Shown here: positions 1 through 8,126 of the stretch, in pieces | How positions within the stretch are numbered: position 1 is the first letter of the stretch | How the letters are laid out: every line of letters starts with the position of its first letter | Source of the DNA: AA29 sp041481445 | Lineage (GTDB): Bacteria > Acidobacteriota > Vicinamibacteria > Fen-336 | Assembly (NCBI GenBank): GCA_041481445.1 | Contig: JBGPBV010000005.1 | Coordinates: 1 to 64,000 of the forward strand | Length of the DNA stretch: 64,000 nt | Reading direction: 5' to 3' | The notes under the pieces: model-generated | Told to the model about the DNA's origin: nothing | The model's input: the letters and a program-made list of their open reading frames with translations, nothing else | The model's database searches: none | Translations under genes and position numbers: made by a program

Positions 1-362
1 CCGCCCTCGACGCCGAGGTCGATGCCCTCGTCGGGCTTGACTTGCTCCGGCGTCTCGATCGGGGCCTGGAACTTGTTCTCGGTGGGCACGGGGGTGGACA
101 TCGGCTTGGGCGTGTTCTGCTGGCGCGGGGCGGGAGGAGGGGGAGGCGGCGGCGGGGGCGGCGCGGCGGCCGGCTCCACGAAGAACGCCTTGACGACCGA
201 GGTGGGCTCGGGCAGATCCTGGGAGGTCAGGAGGGGGACGACGACGACCAGGAGCAGCACGACCGCGTGGATCGCAATGGAGACCGGCAGTGTCAGCGAC
301 TGCTTGGTCTTGTGCTTCACCACGTCGGATTCGATGAGGTCTTCGAACAGCCTCTGCTGCAT
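1..362 (-). CDS. TonB-like energy transducer, N-terminal part (cut by window edge)
   Basis: The 120 visible codons start at an ATG (reverse strand, 360-362) and run off the left edge, so the C-terminal domain is not seen. The N-terminus is cytoplasmic and polar, followed by one hydrophobic segment (about residues 29-45, rich in V and L), then a run of nine prolines (after FFVEPAAA) and a Pro/Gln/Thr-rich periplasmic linker. That is the TonB/energiser architecture: one inner-membrane anchor plus a proline spacer that would span the periplasm towards an outer-membrane receptor. It resembles the complete TonB-like gene at 1954-2787 in layout but not closely in sequence. A good promoter (TTGACA, 18-base spacer, TAGAAT) lies upstream. 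No exbB or exbD is in the window. It could equally be a TonB-family protein with another cargo. Confidence 0.75.
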   Translation of the reverse strand, partial: MQQRLFEDLIESDVVKHKTKQSLTLPVSIAIHAVVLLLVVVVPLLTSQDLPEPTSVVKAFFVEPAAAPPPPPPPPPPAPRQQNTPKPMSTPVPTENKFQAPIETPEQVKPDEGIDLGVEG

Positions 363-407
363 GCCCCGCCTCGCTTTCCCGCCGGCTCGCTGTGAGGGAA
401 GAAATCG

Positions 408-437
408 ATTCTAGGTCCGCCTTTTGAAGGCTGTCAA
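408..437 (-). promoter_or_regulatory. Sigma-70-type promoter for the left-edge TonB-like gene
   Basis: Read on the minus strand, TTGACA (432-437) is followed after 18 bases by TAGAAT (408-413). The hexamers match the -35 consensus fully and the -10 consensus in five of six positions. The -10 ends 45 bases before the ATG at 362, leaving room for a leader. It is the best-matching promoter in the window. Confidence 0.65.
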
Positions 438-541
438 GACCGCAGCCAGGAGCCGAGCGACTTTGCCGTGCCACCCAGGGACGCGGCCCTCCGTACGTTC
501 GACACCGCCGGGGGGGCCCCGGTTCCGCGCCCGCCATCCCC

Positions 542-547
542 TATACT
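542..547 (+). promoter_or_regulatory. Candidate -10 element for the antiporter gene
   Basis: TATACT ends 21 bases before the ATG at 569. No convincing -35 is present at 16-18 bases. The ten bases CCTATACTGA recur before ddl (7048-7057), which supports use of this sequence as a promoter element. Confidence 0.4.
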
Positions 548-568
548 GAGCCCTTTGCAGACCCGGGC

Positions 569-1816
569 ATGGACCTGACCTCCTTCGTGCCACCGGCGGG
601 CTGGGTGGCCCCGTTCGCGATCATGCTCCTCGCGATCGCGGTGCTGCCCCTGGCCGCGCCCGGATTCTGGGATTCGAACGCGCGCAAGCTCGGCCTCTCC
701 GTCCTGCTCGGCCTGCCCGTGGTCGTCCTCTACGCCCGGCACCGCCCGGCCGCGCTCCTGCACACCGCCGGGGACTACGCGTCCTTCATCATCCTCCTGG
801 GCAGCCTGTTCGTGATCTCGGGAGGCGTGCTGGTGACGGGCGACATCGAGGCCCGTCCGATCGTCAACACGCTCTTCCTCGCCCTCGGCGCCCTGCTGGC
901 CTCCCTGATCGGGACGACGGGGGCGTCCGTGCTCCTCATCCGGCCCCTCCTCGCCACCAACCAGGAGCGGCGTCACGTGGTGCACACGGTCGTGTTCTTC
1001 ATCTTCATCGTGTCCAACATCGGCGGCTGCCTGACCCCGCTCGGCGACCCGCCGCTCTTCCTGGGCTACCTCCTGGGCGTGCCCTTCACCTGGACACTGC
1101 GGCTGGCCCCGCAATGGCTCTTCGCGGTGAGCTTCCTCCTGGTCGTGTACTACCTCTGGGACGTGCGCGCCCATGCCCGCGAGGAGGCGGCCGCCCTCGC
1201 CCGCGACCGAAGCGAGGTGCGGCCGATCCGTGTCACCGGATGGCGCAACGTCCTGCTGCTGCTCGGCGTGGTGGCGGCGGTGGGCTTCCTGCACGCCCCC
1301 TGGCGGGAGGCGGCGATGCTGGCCGTCGCCACCCTGTCGCTCGTCTGGACCCCGCGGGCGGTGCGCGAGGCGAACCGCTTCACCTTCCACGCGATCCTGG
1401 AGGTGGCGGCCCTGTTCGCAGGGATCTTCCTGACCATGATCCCCGCCCTCGACGTCCTGCGTGCCCGCGGACAGGCCCTGGGCCTGGTCGCCCCCTGGCA
1501 CTTCTTCTGGGCCTCCGGCCTGCTCTCGTCCGTCCTCGACAACGCGCCCACCTACCTGACGTTCCTGGCCGTGGCCCAGTCGCTCGGCCTTCCGCCGCAG
1601 GTGGCGGGAGTGAGCCACGAGGTCCTTGCCGCCATCAGCACGGGTGCCGTCTTCATGGGCGCGAACACCTACATCGGCAACGGCCCCAACTTCATGGTCC
1701 GCGCCATCGCGGAGGAGCGCGGGGTGCTCATGCCCAGCTTCGCCGGATACATGCTCTACAGCGGCGCCGTCCTCATCCCCTGCTTCGTTCTCGTGACCCT
1801 GATCTTCTTCCGCTGA
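569..1816 (+). CDS. Sodium:proton antiporter / ion-transporter superfamily membrane protein
   Basis: The 415-residue protein has about eleven hydrophobic segments and little else. It carries the paired signature seen in NhaD/ArsB-CitT-like transporters: SNIGGCLTPLGDPP (about 149-162) in the first half, and SSVLDNAPTYL plus GANTYIGNGPNF (about 313-383) in the second. The two-fold repeat of re-entrant-loop motifs with Asp, Asn and Pro is what binds the cation or anion in this superfamily. Related proteins are usually annotated as sodium:proton antiporters, but the substrate cannot be read from sequence alone. The gene stands alone, divergent from the left TonB-like gene and convergent with the next one. 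Its stop codon lies inside a 10-bp hairpin that may serve as terminator. Confidence 0.8.
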   Translation: MDLTSFVPPAGWVAPFAIMLLAIAVLPLAAPGFWDSNARKLGLSVLLGLPVVVLYARHRPAALLHTAGDYASFIILLGSLFVISGGVLVTGDIEARPIVNTLFLALGALLASLIGTTGASVLLIRPLLATNQERRHVVHTVVFFIFIVSNIGGCLTPLGDPPLFLGYLLGVPFTWTLRLAPQWLFAVSFLLVVYYLWDVRAHAREEAAALARDRSEVRPIRVTGWRNVLLLLGVVAAVGFLHAPWREAAMLAVATLSLVWTPRAVREANRFTFHAILEVAALFAGIFLTMIPALDVLRARGQALGLVAPWHFFWASGLLSSVLDNAPTYLTFLAVAQSLGLPPQVAGVSHEVLAAISTGAVFMGANTYIGNGPNFMVRAIAEERGVLMPSFAGYMLYSGAVLIPCFVLVTLIFFR

Positions 1817-1835
1817 GCTCACCCCTGAGCTCAGC
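1812..1835 (+). terminator. Hairpin overlapping the antiporter stop codon
   Basis: GCTGAGCTCA (1812-1821), a CCCC loop, then TGAGCTCAGC (1826-1835) form a perfect 10-bp stem. The TGA stop (1814-1816) is part of the left arm. No T-tract follows, so termination would be non-canonical, or the structure may protect the 3' end. Confidence 0.45.
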
Positions 1836-1892
1836 TTCGAGCGCGACCAGGGAGCGCGGCGCCGCGCAGCGGCGGCGCAGCGGTGGGGGGTT

Positions 1893-1944
1893 TCAGGGGG
1901 GGTCGCGAAACGGCGACCGGGCGGTGCGTGAGTGCCCCCCCTGA
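1893..1944 (-). repeat. Nested inverted repeats behind the TonB-like gene
   Basis: An outer perfect 10-bp inverted repeat (TCAGGGGGGG at 1893-1902, CCCCCCCTGA at 1935-1944) encloses an inner 6-bp hairpin (GGTCGC at 1901-1906, GCGACC at 1913-1918). The two share two bases, so they are alternatives or form a compact fold. Placed just after the stop at 1954 on the minus strand, it is a plausible transcript-end structure between convergent genes. Confidence 0.45.
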
Positions 1945-1953
1945 GATAAAAGA

Positions 1954-2787
1954 CTAGAAAATCCTGAACGTCACCGGCGCGCTGGCCACGGTCGCCACCG
2001 GCCTCCCGCCCTTGATGGCGGGCGAGAACACCCACTGCTTCACGGTCTCGACGGCGGCGTTGTCGAGGGCGGGGATCGAGCGCACCACCCGCGCCTTGGC
2101 CACGCGGCCGGTGGAGTCGATGAGGATCTCGACTTCGACCGTGCCCTCGATCTTCTTGACGAACGCCTCCGGCGGGTACTTGGGCTGCGTGATCTTGATC
2201 GGCCGCGGCCCCTGGTCGTAGTCCATCACGACGCCGTCGCCGGTGCCGCCGATGACGCCACCCAGGACGCCGCCCGGGACCCCGCCCACCACGCCGCCTT
2301 CGACGCCCTCCTCCATCCCCTCCGGCACCCCGATGTCGGACCCGTTGGGGCTGCCCGTCTGCTCCTCGGCCTTGTCCCGCGCCTCGTGCCTGAGCGGCTC
2401 CTCCTTGGGGATATCGGCCGTGAACTTGGGCGTGTCGGGCTCGGGATCGGGAGTCACCGGCTTGGCCGGCTCCTGCTTCTCCAGCATGGCCGAGCCCTTG
2501 GGCAGCGGCGGGGGCGGCGGGGGCGGCGGGTTGTAGATGAGGGCGCGAATGTAGTCGGGATGGGTCGGCGAGGCGCTCGGCCAGAAGATCGGGACGAGGA
2601 CGACGAGGACGAGACCGACGGTGTGTCCGATCGCCGACGCGTACCAGGAGACGCCAGTCTTGCGGACACGGCCGGGGTCGGAGACGACGAGATCCTTGAA
2701 GAGGTCGTCGGCGGGATCGTGGCCGGGCACGCGCGATTCCGGAGGAGGCTCCGGTGACATCGGGACCGCGCTCATCGTCATCGCCAT
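1954..2787 (-). CDS. TonB family protein (energy transducer)
   Basis: The 277-residue protein has a cytoplasmic N-terminus (1-47), one membrane segment (about 48-69), eight prolines in a row at 87-94, an acidic/proline linker, a glycine-valine repeat region (about 161-181), and a TonB C-terminal domain (about 198-277) with QPKYPPEA, VEILIDSTG and VKQWVFSPA. The domain contacts outer-membrane TonB-dependent receptors and delivers proton-motive force with ExbB/ExbD, which are not in this window. Start choice is uncertain because ATG codons occur at residues 1, 3, 5 and 10 and none has a strong ribosome binding site. It may be a paralogue of the left-edge gene, and two TonBs so close suggest specialised receptor partners. 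Confidence 0.88.
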   Translation of the reverse strand: MAMTMSAVPMSPEPPPESRVPGHDPADDLFKDLVVSDPGRVRKTGVSWYASAIGHTVGLVLVVLVPIFWPSASPTHPDYIRALIYNPPPPPPPPLPKGSAMLEKQEPAKPVTPDPEPDTPKFTADIPKEEPLRHEARDKAEEQTGSPNGSDIGVPEGMEEGVEGGVVGGVPGGVLGGVIGGTGDGVVMDYDQGPRPIKITQPKYPPEAFVKKIEGTVEVEILIDSTGRVAKARVVRSIPALDNAAVETVKQWVFSPAIKGGRPVATVASAPVTFRIF

Positions 2788-2889
2788 CTTACCACCCGGC
2801 CCCCGCTCTCATCCTTGGACGTCAGGTGTCCCCCCCAGGCTGCAATCCACGTCACAGGAAGAGCGGCCGGCCGGGAAAAAGCAAGACGC

Positions 2890-2906
2890 GGGCCATTCGC
2901 CGGCCC
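2890..2906 (-). terminator. Possible terminator after secF
   Basis: On the minus strand, GGGCC and GGCCC (2902-2906 and 2890-2894) can pair around a 7-base loop, and a run of five T follows about ten bases further on. The stem is short and the T-run distant, so this is weak. Confidence 0.3.
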
Positions 2907-2917
2907 TTCGGCTCCTT

Positions 2918-3856
2918 CTAGAGGGCCGCCCGTGCCGCCGGGCGCGTCTGGTTCCGCTTCCGGAAGTGGTCCCACCACACGACGATGGGGCTGGCGATGA
3001 AGATGGTCGAGTAGGTGCCGACGATGATCCCGATCACCATCGTGAAGGCGAAGCCCCGCAGGACCTCACCCCCGAAGAGGTAGAGGGCGAGGACGGTGAG
3101 GAAGGTGGTGCCGCTCGAGATGATGGTGCGGCTCAGCGTCTGGTTGATGGAGTCGTTGATGACCTTGGCCAGCGGCTCCTTGCGGCGCTGCTTCAGGTTC
3201 TCGCGCACGCGGTCGAAGATGACGATGGTGTCGTTCTGGCTGTAGCCGACCAGGGTGAGCAGGGCCGCGATCACGTTGAGGGTGATCTCGTAGTGGAGGA
3301 TCACGATGAGGCCCAGCGTGATCAGGACGTCGTGGAATACGGCGATGGTGGCGGCCGTCCCCCACATGGCGCCCCCGAAGCGGAAGGCGATGTAGACGAG
3401 CTGGAAGAGCAGTCCGAAGATCGTGATCTGGATCGCCTTCCGCCGCAGCTCCGCCCCCACGGTCGGCCCCACGACCTCGGTGGACGACTCGATCACGGGG
3501 TTCTGGCCGTAGCTGGAGGCGAGGGACTGCCGAATGGCCTGGGCCTGCGCGGAGAGATCGGCCTCCCCTTCGCCCATGTGGGGCACGCGGATGAGGACCT
3601 GGTTCTTGGCGGGGTCGTCGTACGTCTGGATGGTGGCGCCCGCCGAAACCTTGTCCACCGCCGCGCGCACACTGTCCACCTCGGGGCGGTTCTGGAAGCG
3701 CGCGATGAGCTGCGTGCCGGCGGAGAACTCGACTCCGTAGCGCACGCCATGGGTCGCGATGTAGGCCACCCCGGCCACGATCAGGGCCAGGCTCAGGCCG
3801 ATCAGGACCTTGGTCTTGCCGAGGAAGTCATAGTTCGGGTTCTTGAGGATCTCCAT
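2918..3856 (-). CDS. secF: Protein translocase subunit SecF
   Basis: The 312-residue inner-membrane protein has the SecF layout: one N-terminal membrane segment, a periplasmic domain, and five clustered C-terminal segments. Recognisable motifs are GVRYGVEFSAGTQL (about 37-50), NDTIVIFDRVREN and FAFTMVIGIIVGTYSTIFIA. With SecD it uses proton-motive force to help SecYEG finish preprotein export. The open frame extends further upstream, but the ATG at 3856 is preferred because it begins the conserved MEILKNPNYDF and lies 10 bases after the secD stop. The extension would be antisense-like and overlap secD. The usual GG of the D1 motif reads SA here. Confidence 0.95.
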   Translation of the reverse strand: MEILKNPNYDFLGKTKVLIGLSLALIVAGVAYIATHGVRYGVEFSAGTQLIARFQNRPEVDSVRAAVDKVSAGATIQTYDDPAKNQVLIRVPHMGEGEADLSAQAQAIRQSLASSYGQNPVIESSTEVVGPTVGAELRRKAIQITIFGLLFQLVYIAFRFGGAMWGTAATIAVFHDVLITLGLIVILHYEITLNVIAALLTLVGYSQNDTIVIFDRVRENLKQRRKEPLAKVINDSINQTLSRTIISSGTTFLTVLALYLFGGEVLRGFAFTMVIGIIVGTYSTIFIASPIVVWWDHFRKRNQTRPAARAAL

Positions 3857-3866
3857 TGCCGGGTCC

Positions 3867-5519
3867 TTAGATGCTGAGAGAGGCGACCTGGCGCTTGCCG
3901 AGGACCCACTCGAAGATGAAATGGGAGACGAAGTAGGACGCGAAGACATTGGCCACCAAGCCGATCGCGAGCGTCACCGCGAACCCCTTGACGGGCCCGG
4001 TGCCGAATGCGAAGAGGAAGATGGCGGCGATGACCGCGCAAACGTGCGTGTCCACGATGGTGATCAGGACGCGCTCGAAGCCGCTCGTGATGGCGCCCTT
4101 GACTGTCTTGCCCTTGCGCAGCTCCTCGCGGATGCGCTCGAACACGAGCACGTTGGTGTCGACGCCCACGCCCACGGTCAGGATGATGCCGGCGATGCCG
4201 GGCAACGTGAGCGTGGCCCCCCAGTAGGCCATCGCCCCCAGCAGGATGACGATGTTGGCGGTCAGGGCCACGATCGCGTTCACCCCGGAAAGGCGGTAGT
4301 AGACGATCATGAAGATGCCGAGGAAGGCCATGCCGATCCCGGCCGCGGTCACGCCTTCGCGGATGGAGTCTCGTCCGAGCGACGCGCCCACCGTCAGCTC
4401 CTGCAGGTACTTCAACGTGGCCGGAAGCGCTCCCGCGCGCAGCACCTTGGCCAGCTCGTCCGCCTCCTGGGCGCTGAAGCGGCCGGTGATCTGGCCCTCC
4501 GCCCCGATCTGGCTCTGGATCGTGGGCGCGGAGGCCACGGAGCCGTCGAGGATGATGGCCAGGCGCCGGCCGATGTTGCGTCCCGTCTCGCGCTTGAACT
4601 TGTCCGCCCCCGCCGGGTTGAGCATGAAGCTGACGTCGGGCTCGTTGGTCTGTCCGACTCCGACACGCGCGGTCTTGAGGTCGCGGCCAGTGATCACGGC
4701 CTCCTTGCGCACGAGGTAGAACTCGGGGGTGCCGGCCTCGCGGCCCTGCCCCTGCACGACCTCCATGTTGTCGGGAACCTTGCCTCCCGTCTTCTCGAGC
4801 AGGGCCTCCCGGCTGCCCGCGTTGTCCTCCACGAGCTTGAGGGAGAGCTGCGCGGTCGTGCTGATGACGCGCTTGGCGGCCTCCACGTCGGTCACCCCGG
4901 GGAGCTGGACGAGGATCTGGTCACCCCTGGCCCCGTGCTGGGCGATCACCGGCTCCGCCACCCCGAGCTGGTTGACGCGCCGCTCCAGGGTCCGGATCGC
5001 CTCCTTGACCGTGTTGTCGCGGATGCGGCTGATCAAGGGGTCGGTCATGCGGACCAGGAAGCCCCCCTGCCCCTGCTCGCGCACGTCCCAGCCCTCCGTG
5101 GCCCGGAAGAAATCGTGGAGGAGGTCGCGGACGTCCTTGACCCGCGCCGGCTCCACGCCCTCCACGGCGAAGGAGGTCGGGCCCAGGGCCTTGACTCCCG
5201 CCACCTGGATGCCCTTGGCGCTCGTCTGGGTGCGGGCGTTGCCGACCGCGTCGCCGATCGTGGCGTTGAGGGCGTCGTCCGTGACCACCTGCAGGACGAG
5301 GTGGATCCCGCCCTTGAGGTCGAGGCCGAGGTGGATCTTCCCCGGCTTGTCGTCCTTGCCGTAGGGCGGCCACATCGCGACCACGCAGGCCAGGATGAAG
5401 CTGCCGTAGACGGTGGCGCGCGGGCGCAGCTCCTTGCGGACCCCGAAGTAGCTGGCCACGGCCAGGGCCACGGTGAGCACGAACCAGAGCACGAACGGGT
5501 TCTGAAGGGCGGGAGGCAT
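3867..5519 (-). CDS. secD: Protein translocase subunit SecD
   Basis: The 550-residue protein has an N-terminal membrane segment, the LDLKGGIHLVLQV motif (about 66-78), large periplasmic P1 domains, and a C-terminal five-helix bundle with VGVGVDTNVLVFERIREE. These are diagnostic for the RND-type SecD that pulls exported proteins across the inner membrane. A second hydrophobic stretch near residues 38-50 precedes LDLKGG. It sits in yajC-secD-secF order with 3- and 10-base gaps, so the three are surely cotranscribed. Confidence 0.96.
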   Translation of the reverse strand: MPPALQNPFVLWFVLTVALAVASYFGVRKELRPRATVYGSFILACVVAMWPPYGKDDKPGKIHLGLDLKGGIHLVLQVVTDDALNATIGDAVGNARTQTSAKGIQVAGVKALGPTSFAVEGVEPARVKDVRDLLHDFFRATEGWDVREQGQGGFLVRMTDPLISRIRDNTVKEAIRTLERRVNQLGVAEPVIAQHGARGDQILVQLPGVTDVEAAKRVISTTAQLSLKLVEDNAGSREALLEKTGGKVPDNMEVVQGQGREAGTPEFYLVRKEAVITGRDLKTARVGVGQTNEPDVSFMLNPAGADKFKRETGRNIGRRLAIILDGSVASAPTIQSQIGAEGQITGRFSAQEADELAKVLRAGALPATLKYLQELTVGASLGRDSIREGVTAAGIGMAFLGIFMIVYYRLSGVNAIVALTANIVILLGAMAYWGATLTLPGIAGIILTVGVGVDTNVLVFERIREELRKGKTVKGAITSGFERVLITIVDTHVCAVIAAIFLFAFGTGPVKGFAVTLAIGLVANVFASYFVSHFIFEWVLGKRQVASLSI

Positions 5520-5522
5520 GGC

Positions 5523-5855
5523 TTACTTCTTCTCCGTTTGGGGCAGCGGCCCCTGCAGGCCGCTGACGGCGCTCTTGAGCACCTTGATCTTGGTCTTGTC
5601 GTCGACGCGCACCTGGAAGGCATCGTCTTCGACGCCCACGATGGTCCCGAAGATGCCGGGGTTGATGATGACCTTGTCCCCGGACTTGAGGGTCTTCACG
5701 AGGTCCTCGAGCTTCTTCTGCTTGCTCTTCATCGGCAGGATCAGGACGAAATAGAAGATGCCGAAGATGAGCCCCATCAGGATGAGGCTGGCAAAGGCGG
5801 GCGGCTCGCCCGAGGGCGAGCCCGCGAGGGCGAGAAGGATGCGTGGATCGACCAT
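5523..5855 (-). CDS. yajC: Preprotein translocase subunit YajC
   Basis: This small protein (110 residues) has one membrane helix (about 22-41) followed by a basic cytoplasmic domain with the YajC pattern LKSGDKVIINPGIFGTIVGV (57-76). YajC associates with SecDF-SecYEG. It lies 5 bases after the tgt stop and 3 bases before secD, the usual tgt-yajC-secD-secF order in many bacteria. Confidence 0.93.
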   Translation of the reverse strand: MVDPRILLALAGSPSGEPPAFASLILMGLIFGIFYFVLILPMKSKQKKLEDLVKTLKSGDKVIINPGIFGTIVGVEDDAFQVRVDDKTKIKVLKSAVSGLQGPLPQTEKK

Positions 5856-5860
5856 GCCGT

Positions 5861-6997
5861 TCAGCTTGTGAGTGGGCCGGGCCCCTCGCCCTCCGGGGCC
5901 GCAGCCAGTTGCCGCAGCATATCGGCCCGGAAACCCGTGAAACGGCCCAAACGGATACTCTGCCCGATGCGCCGGAGGGTGTCAAGGTAGAAGGCCAGGT
6001 TGTGGATGGTCATCAGGGTGGCCGCCGACATCTCGCCCGCCAGGTGCAGGTGGCGCAGGTAGGCCCGGCTCACCGTGCGGCAGGTGTAGCAGGCGCAGCC
6101 GGGATCGGGCGGGCGGGGGTCCGCGCGGTGCTTCGCGTTGCGGATGGAGAGCCGCCCCCCGCTCGTGAAGAGCTGGCCGTTGCGCGCGTTCCGCGTGGGC
6201 AGCACGCAGTCGAACATGTCCACCCCGCGCGCCACCGCTTCCAGGATGTCCTCCGGCGTGCCCACCCCCATGAGGTAGCGCGGCTTGTCCGCGGGCAGGA
6301 TGGGGTCGAGGTGGTCGAGCACGGCGTGCATGTCCGTCTTCGACTCGCCGACGGAGAGGCCTCCGATGCCGTGCCCGGGGAATCCCATGGCCACGATCGC
6401 GCGCGCGCTGGTCTCCCTGAGGTCGAGGTGCACCCCGCCCTGCACGATCCCGAAGAGGGCCTGGTCCTCCCGACGGTGGGCGGCGCGGCTGCGCTCGGCC
6501 CAGCGCGTGGTGCGGGCGGTGGCCTCCGCCACCGCCTCCCGCGGCGCGGGATGGGGCGCGCACTCGTCGAAGGCCATCGCGATGTCGGCTCCGAGGTTCT
6601 GCTGGACCTCCATCGAGCGCTCGGGAGTGAGGGCGTGCCGCGAGCCGTCGAGGTGGCTCTGGAAGAGCACGCCCTCCTCGCTCAGGTGCCGCAGCTTGGC
6701 CAGGCTGAAGACCTGGTAGCCGCCGCTGTCGGTGAGGAAGGGTCCCGGCCAGCCGGTGAAGCCGTGAAGCCCGCCGAGGTCGCGGACGAGGGCGTCCCCC
6801 GGGCGCAGCATGAGGTGATACGTGTTGGCGAGGACGATCTGCGCCCCCGCCTCCTCGAGGTCGCGCCGCGTCACCGCCTTCACCGCGGCCGCCGTGCCCA
6901 CCGGCATGAAGGCGGGCGTGTCCACCACGCCGTGGGGCGTGGTCAGGCGGCCGGCCCGCGCGCGGCCGCTCCTGGCCTCGACGGAGAACGAGAACAT
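5861..6997 (-). CDS. tgt: tRNA-guanine (queuine) transglycosylase
   Basis: The 378-residue enzyme exchanges guanine-34 in GUN anticodons for preQ1. The TIM-barrel active site is intact: DSGGYQ (90-95), GIVQGG (183-188), and the nucleophile Asp in MFDCVLPTR (about 263). The zinc site is CxCxxC (C301, C303, C306) with His332 in TIHN. It heads the minus-strand tgt-yajC-secD-secF operon. A TACACT hexamer (7007-7012) ends only 9 bases before the ATG and no ribosome binding site is evident, which hints at a leaderless transcript. It is divergent from ddl. Confidence 0.96.
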   Translation of the reverse strand: MFSFSVEARSGRARAGRLTTPHGVVDTPAFMPVGTAAAVKAVTRRDLEEAGAQIVLANTYHLMLRPGDALVRDLGGLHGFTGWPGPFLTDSGGYQVFSLAKLRHLSEEGVLFQSHLDGSRHALTPERSMEVQQNLGADIAMAFDECAPHPAPREAVAEATARTTRWAERSRAAHRREDQALFGIVQGGVHLDLRETSARAIVAMGFPGHGIGGLSVGESKTDMHAVLDHLDPILPADKPRYLMGVGTPEDILEAVARGVDMFDCVLPTRNARNGQLFTSGGRLSIRNAKHRADPRPPDPGCACYTCRTVSRAYLRHLHLAGEMSAATLMTIHNLAFYLDTLRRIGQSIRLGRFTGFRADMLRQLAAAPEGEGPGPLTS

Positions 6998-7006
6998 GAG
7001 CCGAGC

Positions 7007-7055
7007 AGTGTAATCCAGCGCGCCGTCACGTCCGCCGGCGACCGCGACCTATACT
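7007..7055. promoter_or_regulatory. Divergent tgt/ddl promoter region
   Basis: TACACT on the minus strand (7007-7012) and TATACT on the plus strand (7050-7055) are -10-like. They end 9 and 6 bases before the tgt ATG and the ddl GTG. With initiation about 6-8 bases downstream, both mRNAs would start at or next to the start codon. No clear -35 boxes are seen. Confidence 0.4.
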
Positions 7056-7061
7056 GAATTC

Positions 7062-8126
7062 GTGACATCACGATTGAAGGTCGCCCTCCTCTTCGGCGGG
7101 CGCTCGGGCGAGCACGAGATCTCGCTGCGCTCGGCCGCCTCCGTGGCCCAGGCCCTCTCGCTCGTCCACGACGTGCTGCCCGTGCTCATCGACCGCGAGG
7201 GCGCGTGGTGGCTCCAGCCCGGGCCCGGCGTCGCCGAGAAGGGCGGCACGGCCGTGTTCCTGGTGCCCAGCCCCGCCGACCGCGGGGGGCTGCGCCGGCT
7301 CGACGACTCCTCCGTGCTCGCCCGTCCCGACGTCTACTTCCCGATGCTCCACGGCACCTACGGCGAGGACGGCACCATCCAGGGCCTGCTCGAGCTGGCG
7401 GGAGTGGCGTTCGTCGGCTCCGGCTGCGCCGCCTCCGCCGCGGGGATGGACAAGGCGCTCATGAAGGGACTCTTCACCGCGGCCGGGCTGCCCCAGGCGG
7501 ACTACCGCGTGCTGCGGTCGAGCGCGCGCGCGCAGGCCGCCTCCATCGCCGCCCCCCTCGGCCTTCCCCTCTTCGTGAAGCCGGCCAACCTGGGCTCGAG
7601 CGTGGGAGTGAGCAAGGTCAAGAAGGCGGACGAGCTCGGGCCCGCGCTCGACGCCGCCTTCGCCTACGATCGCAAGGTCGTGCTGGAGCAGGGGCTGGAC
7701 GCGCGCGAGATCGAGATCTCGGTGCTCGGCAACGACGAGCCGCGCTCGTCGCTGCCCGGCGAGATCGTGCCCGACCGCGAGTTCTACGACTACGACTCGA
7801 AGTACTCGGCGGAGAGCCGCACCCAGCTGCTCATCCCCGCCCCCCTGCCCCCGGCGGCGGTGCGGGAGGCACAGGAGCTGGGCGTGCGCTCCTTCCTGGC
7901 CGTGGACGCGAGCGGCTACGCCCGCTGCGACTTCCTCATGGACCGCCGGACGGGACGGATCTACGTGAACGAGATCAACACCATTCCCGGCTTCACCTCC
8001 ATCAGCATGTTCCCCAAGCTGTGGGAAGCCTCGGGGATCGCGTACGACGCGCTGCTGGCCCGGCTGGTGGATCTGGGCCTCGAACGGCATCGGCAGCGCG
8101 CCGCCCTGCGCACCGACTACCGTTGA
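7062..8126 (+). CDS. ddl: D-alanine--D-alanine ligase
   Basis: The 354-residue ATP-grasp enzyme joins two D-Ala for peptidoglycan precursor synthesis in the cytoplasm. It shows GGRSGEHEISLRSA (12-25), MLHGTYGEDG (95-104), the ATP-grasp KPANLGSSVGVSK (173-185), and the metal-binding end YVNEINTIPGFTSISMF (301-317). Length is typical of the family. The start is GTG, with a TATACT hexamer ending 6 bases earlier and no ribosome binding site. Its stop overlaps the TTG start of the next gene (TTGA), so the two are coupled. Confidence 0.96.
   Translation: MTSRLKVALLFGGRSGEHEISLRSAASVAQALSLVHDVLPVLIDREGAWWLQPGPGVAEKGGTAVFLVPSPADRGGLRRLDDSSVLARPDVYFPMLHGTYGEDGTIQGLLELAGVAFVGSGCAASAAGMDKALMKGLFTAAGLPQADYRVLRSSARAQAASIAAPLGLPLFVKPANLGSSVGVSKVKKADELGPALDAAFAYDRKVVLEQGLDAREIEISVLGNDEPRSSLPGEIVPDREFYDYDSKYSAESRTQLLIPAPLPPAAVREAQELGVRSFLAVDASGYARCDFLMDRRTGRIYVNEINTIPGFTSISMFPKLWEASGIAYDALLARLVDLGLERHRQRAALRTDYR

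Noticed and set aside
434..2035. Long open frame on the minus strand antisense to the antiporter
   Set aside because: It is open only because third-position G/C excludes stop codons. Composition is Gly/Glu/His/Arg-rich with no domain, and the plus frame is a clear membrane transporter.
3843..5990. Plus-strand open frame of 715 codons opposite secD-yajC
   Set aside because: The minus-strand SecD and YajC are unambiguous. The shadow is rich in His, Asp and Arg and has no motif.
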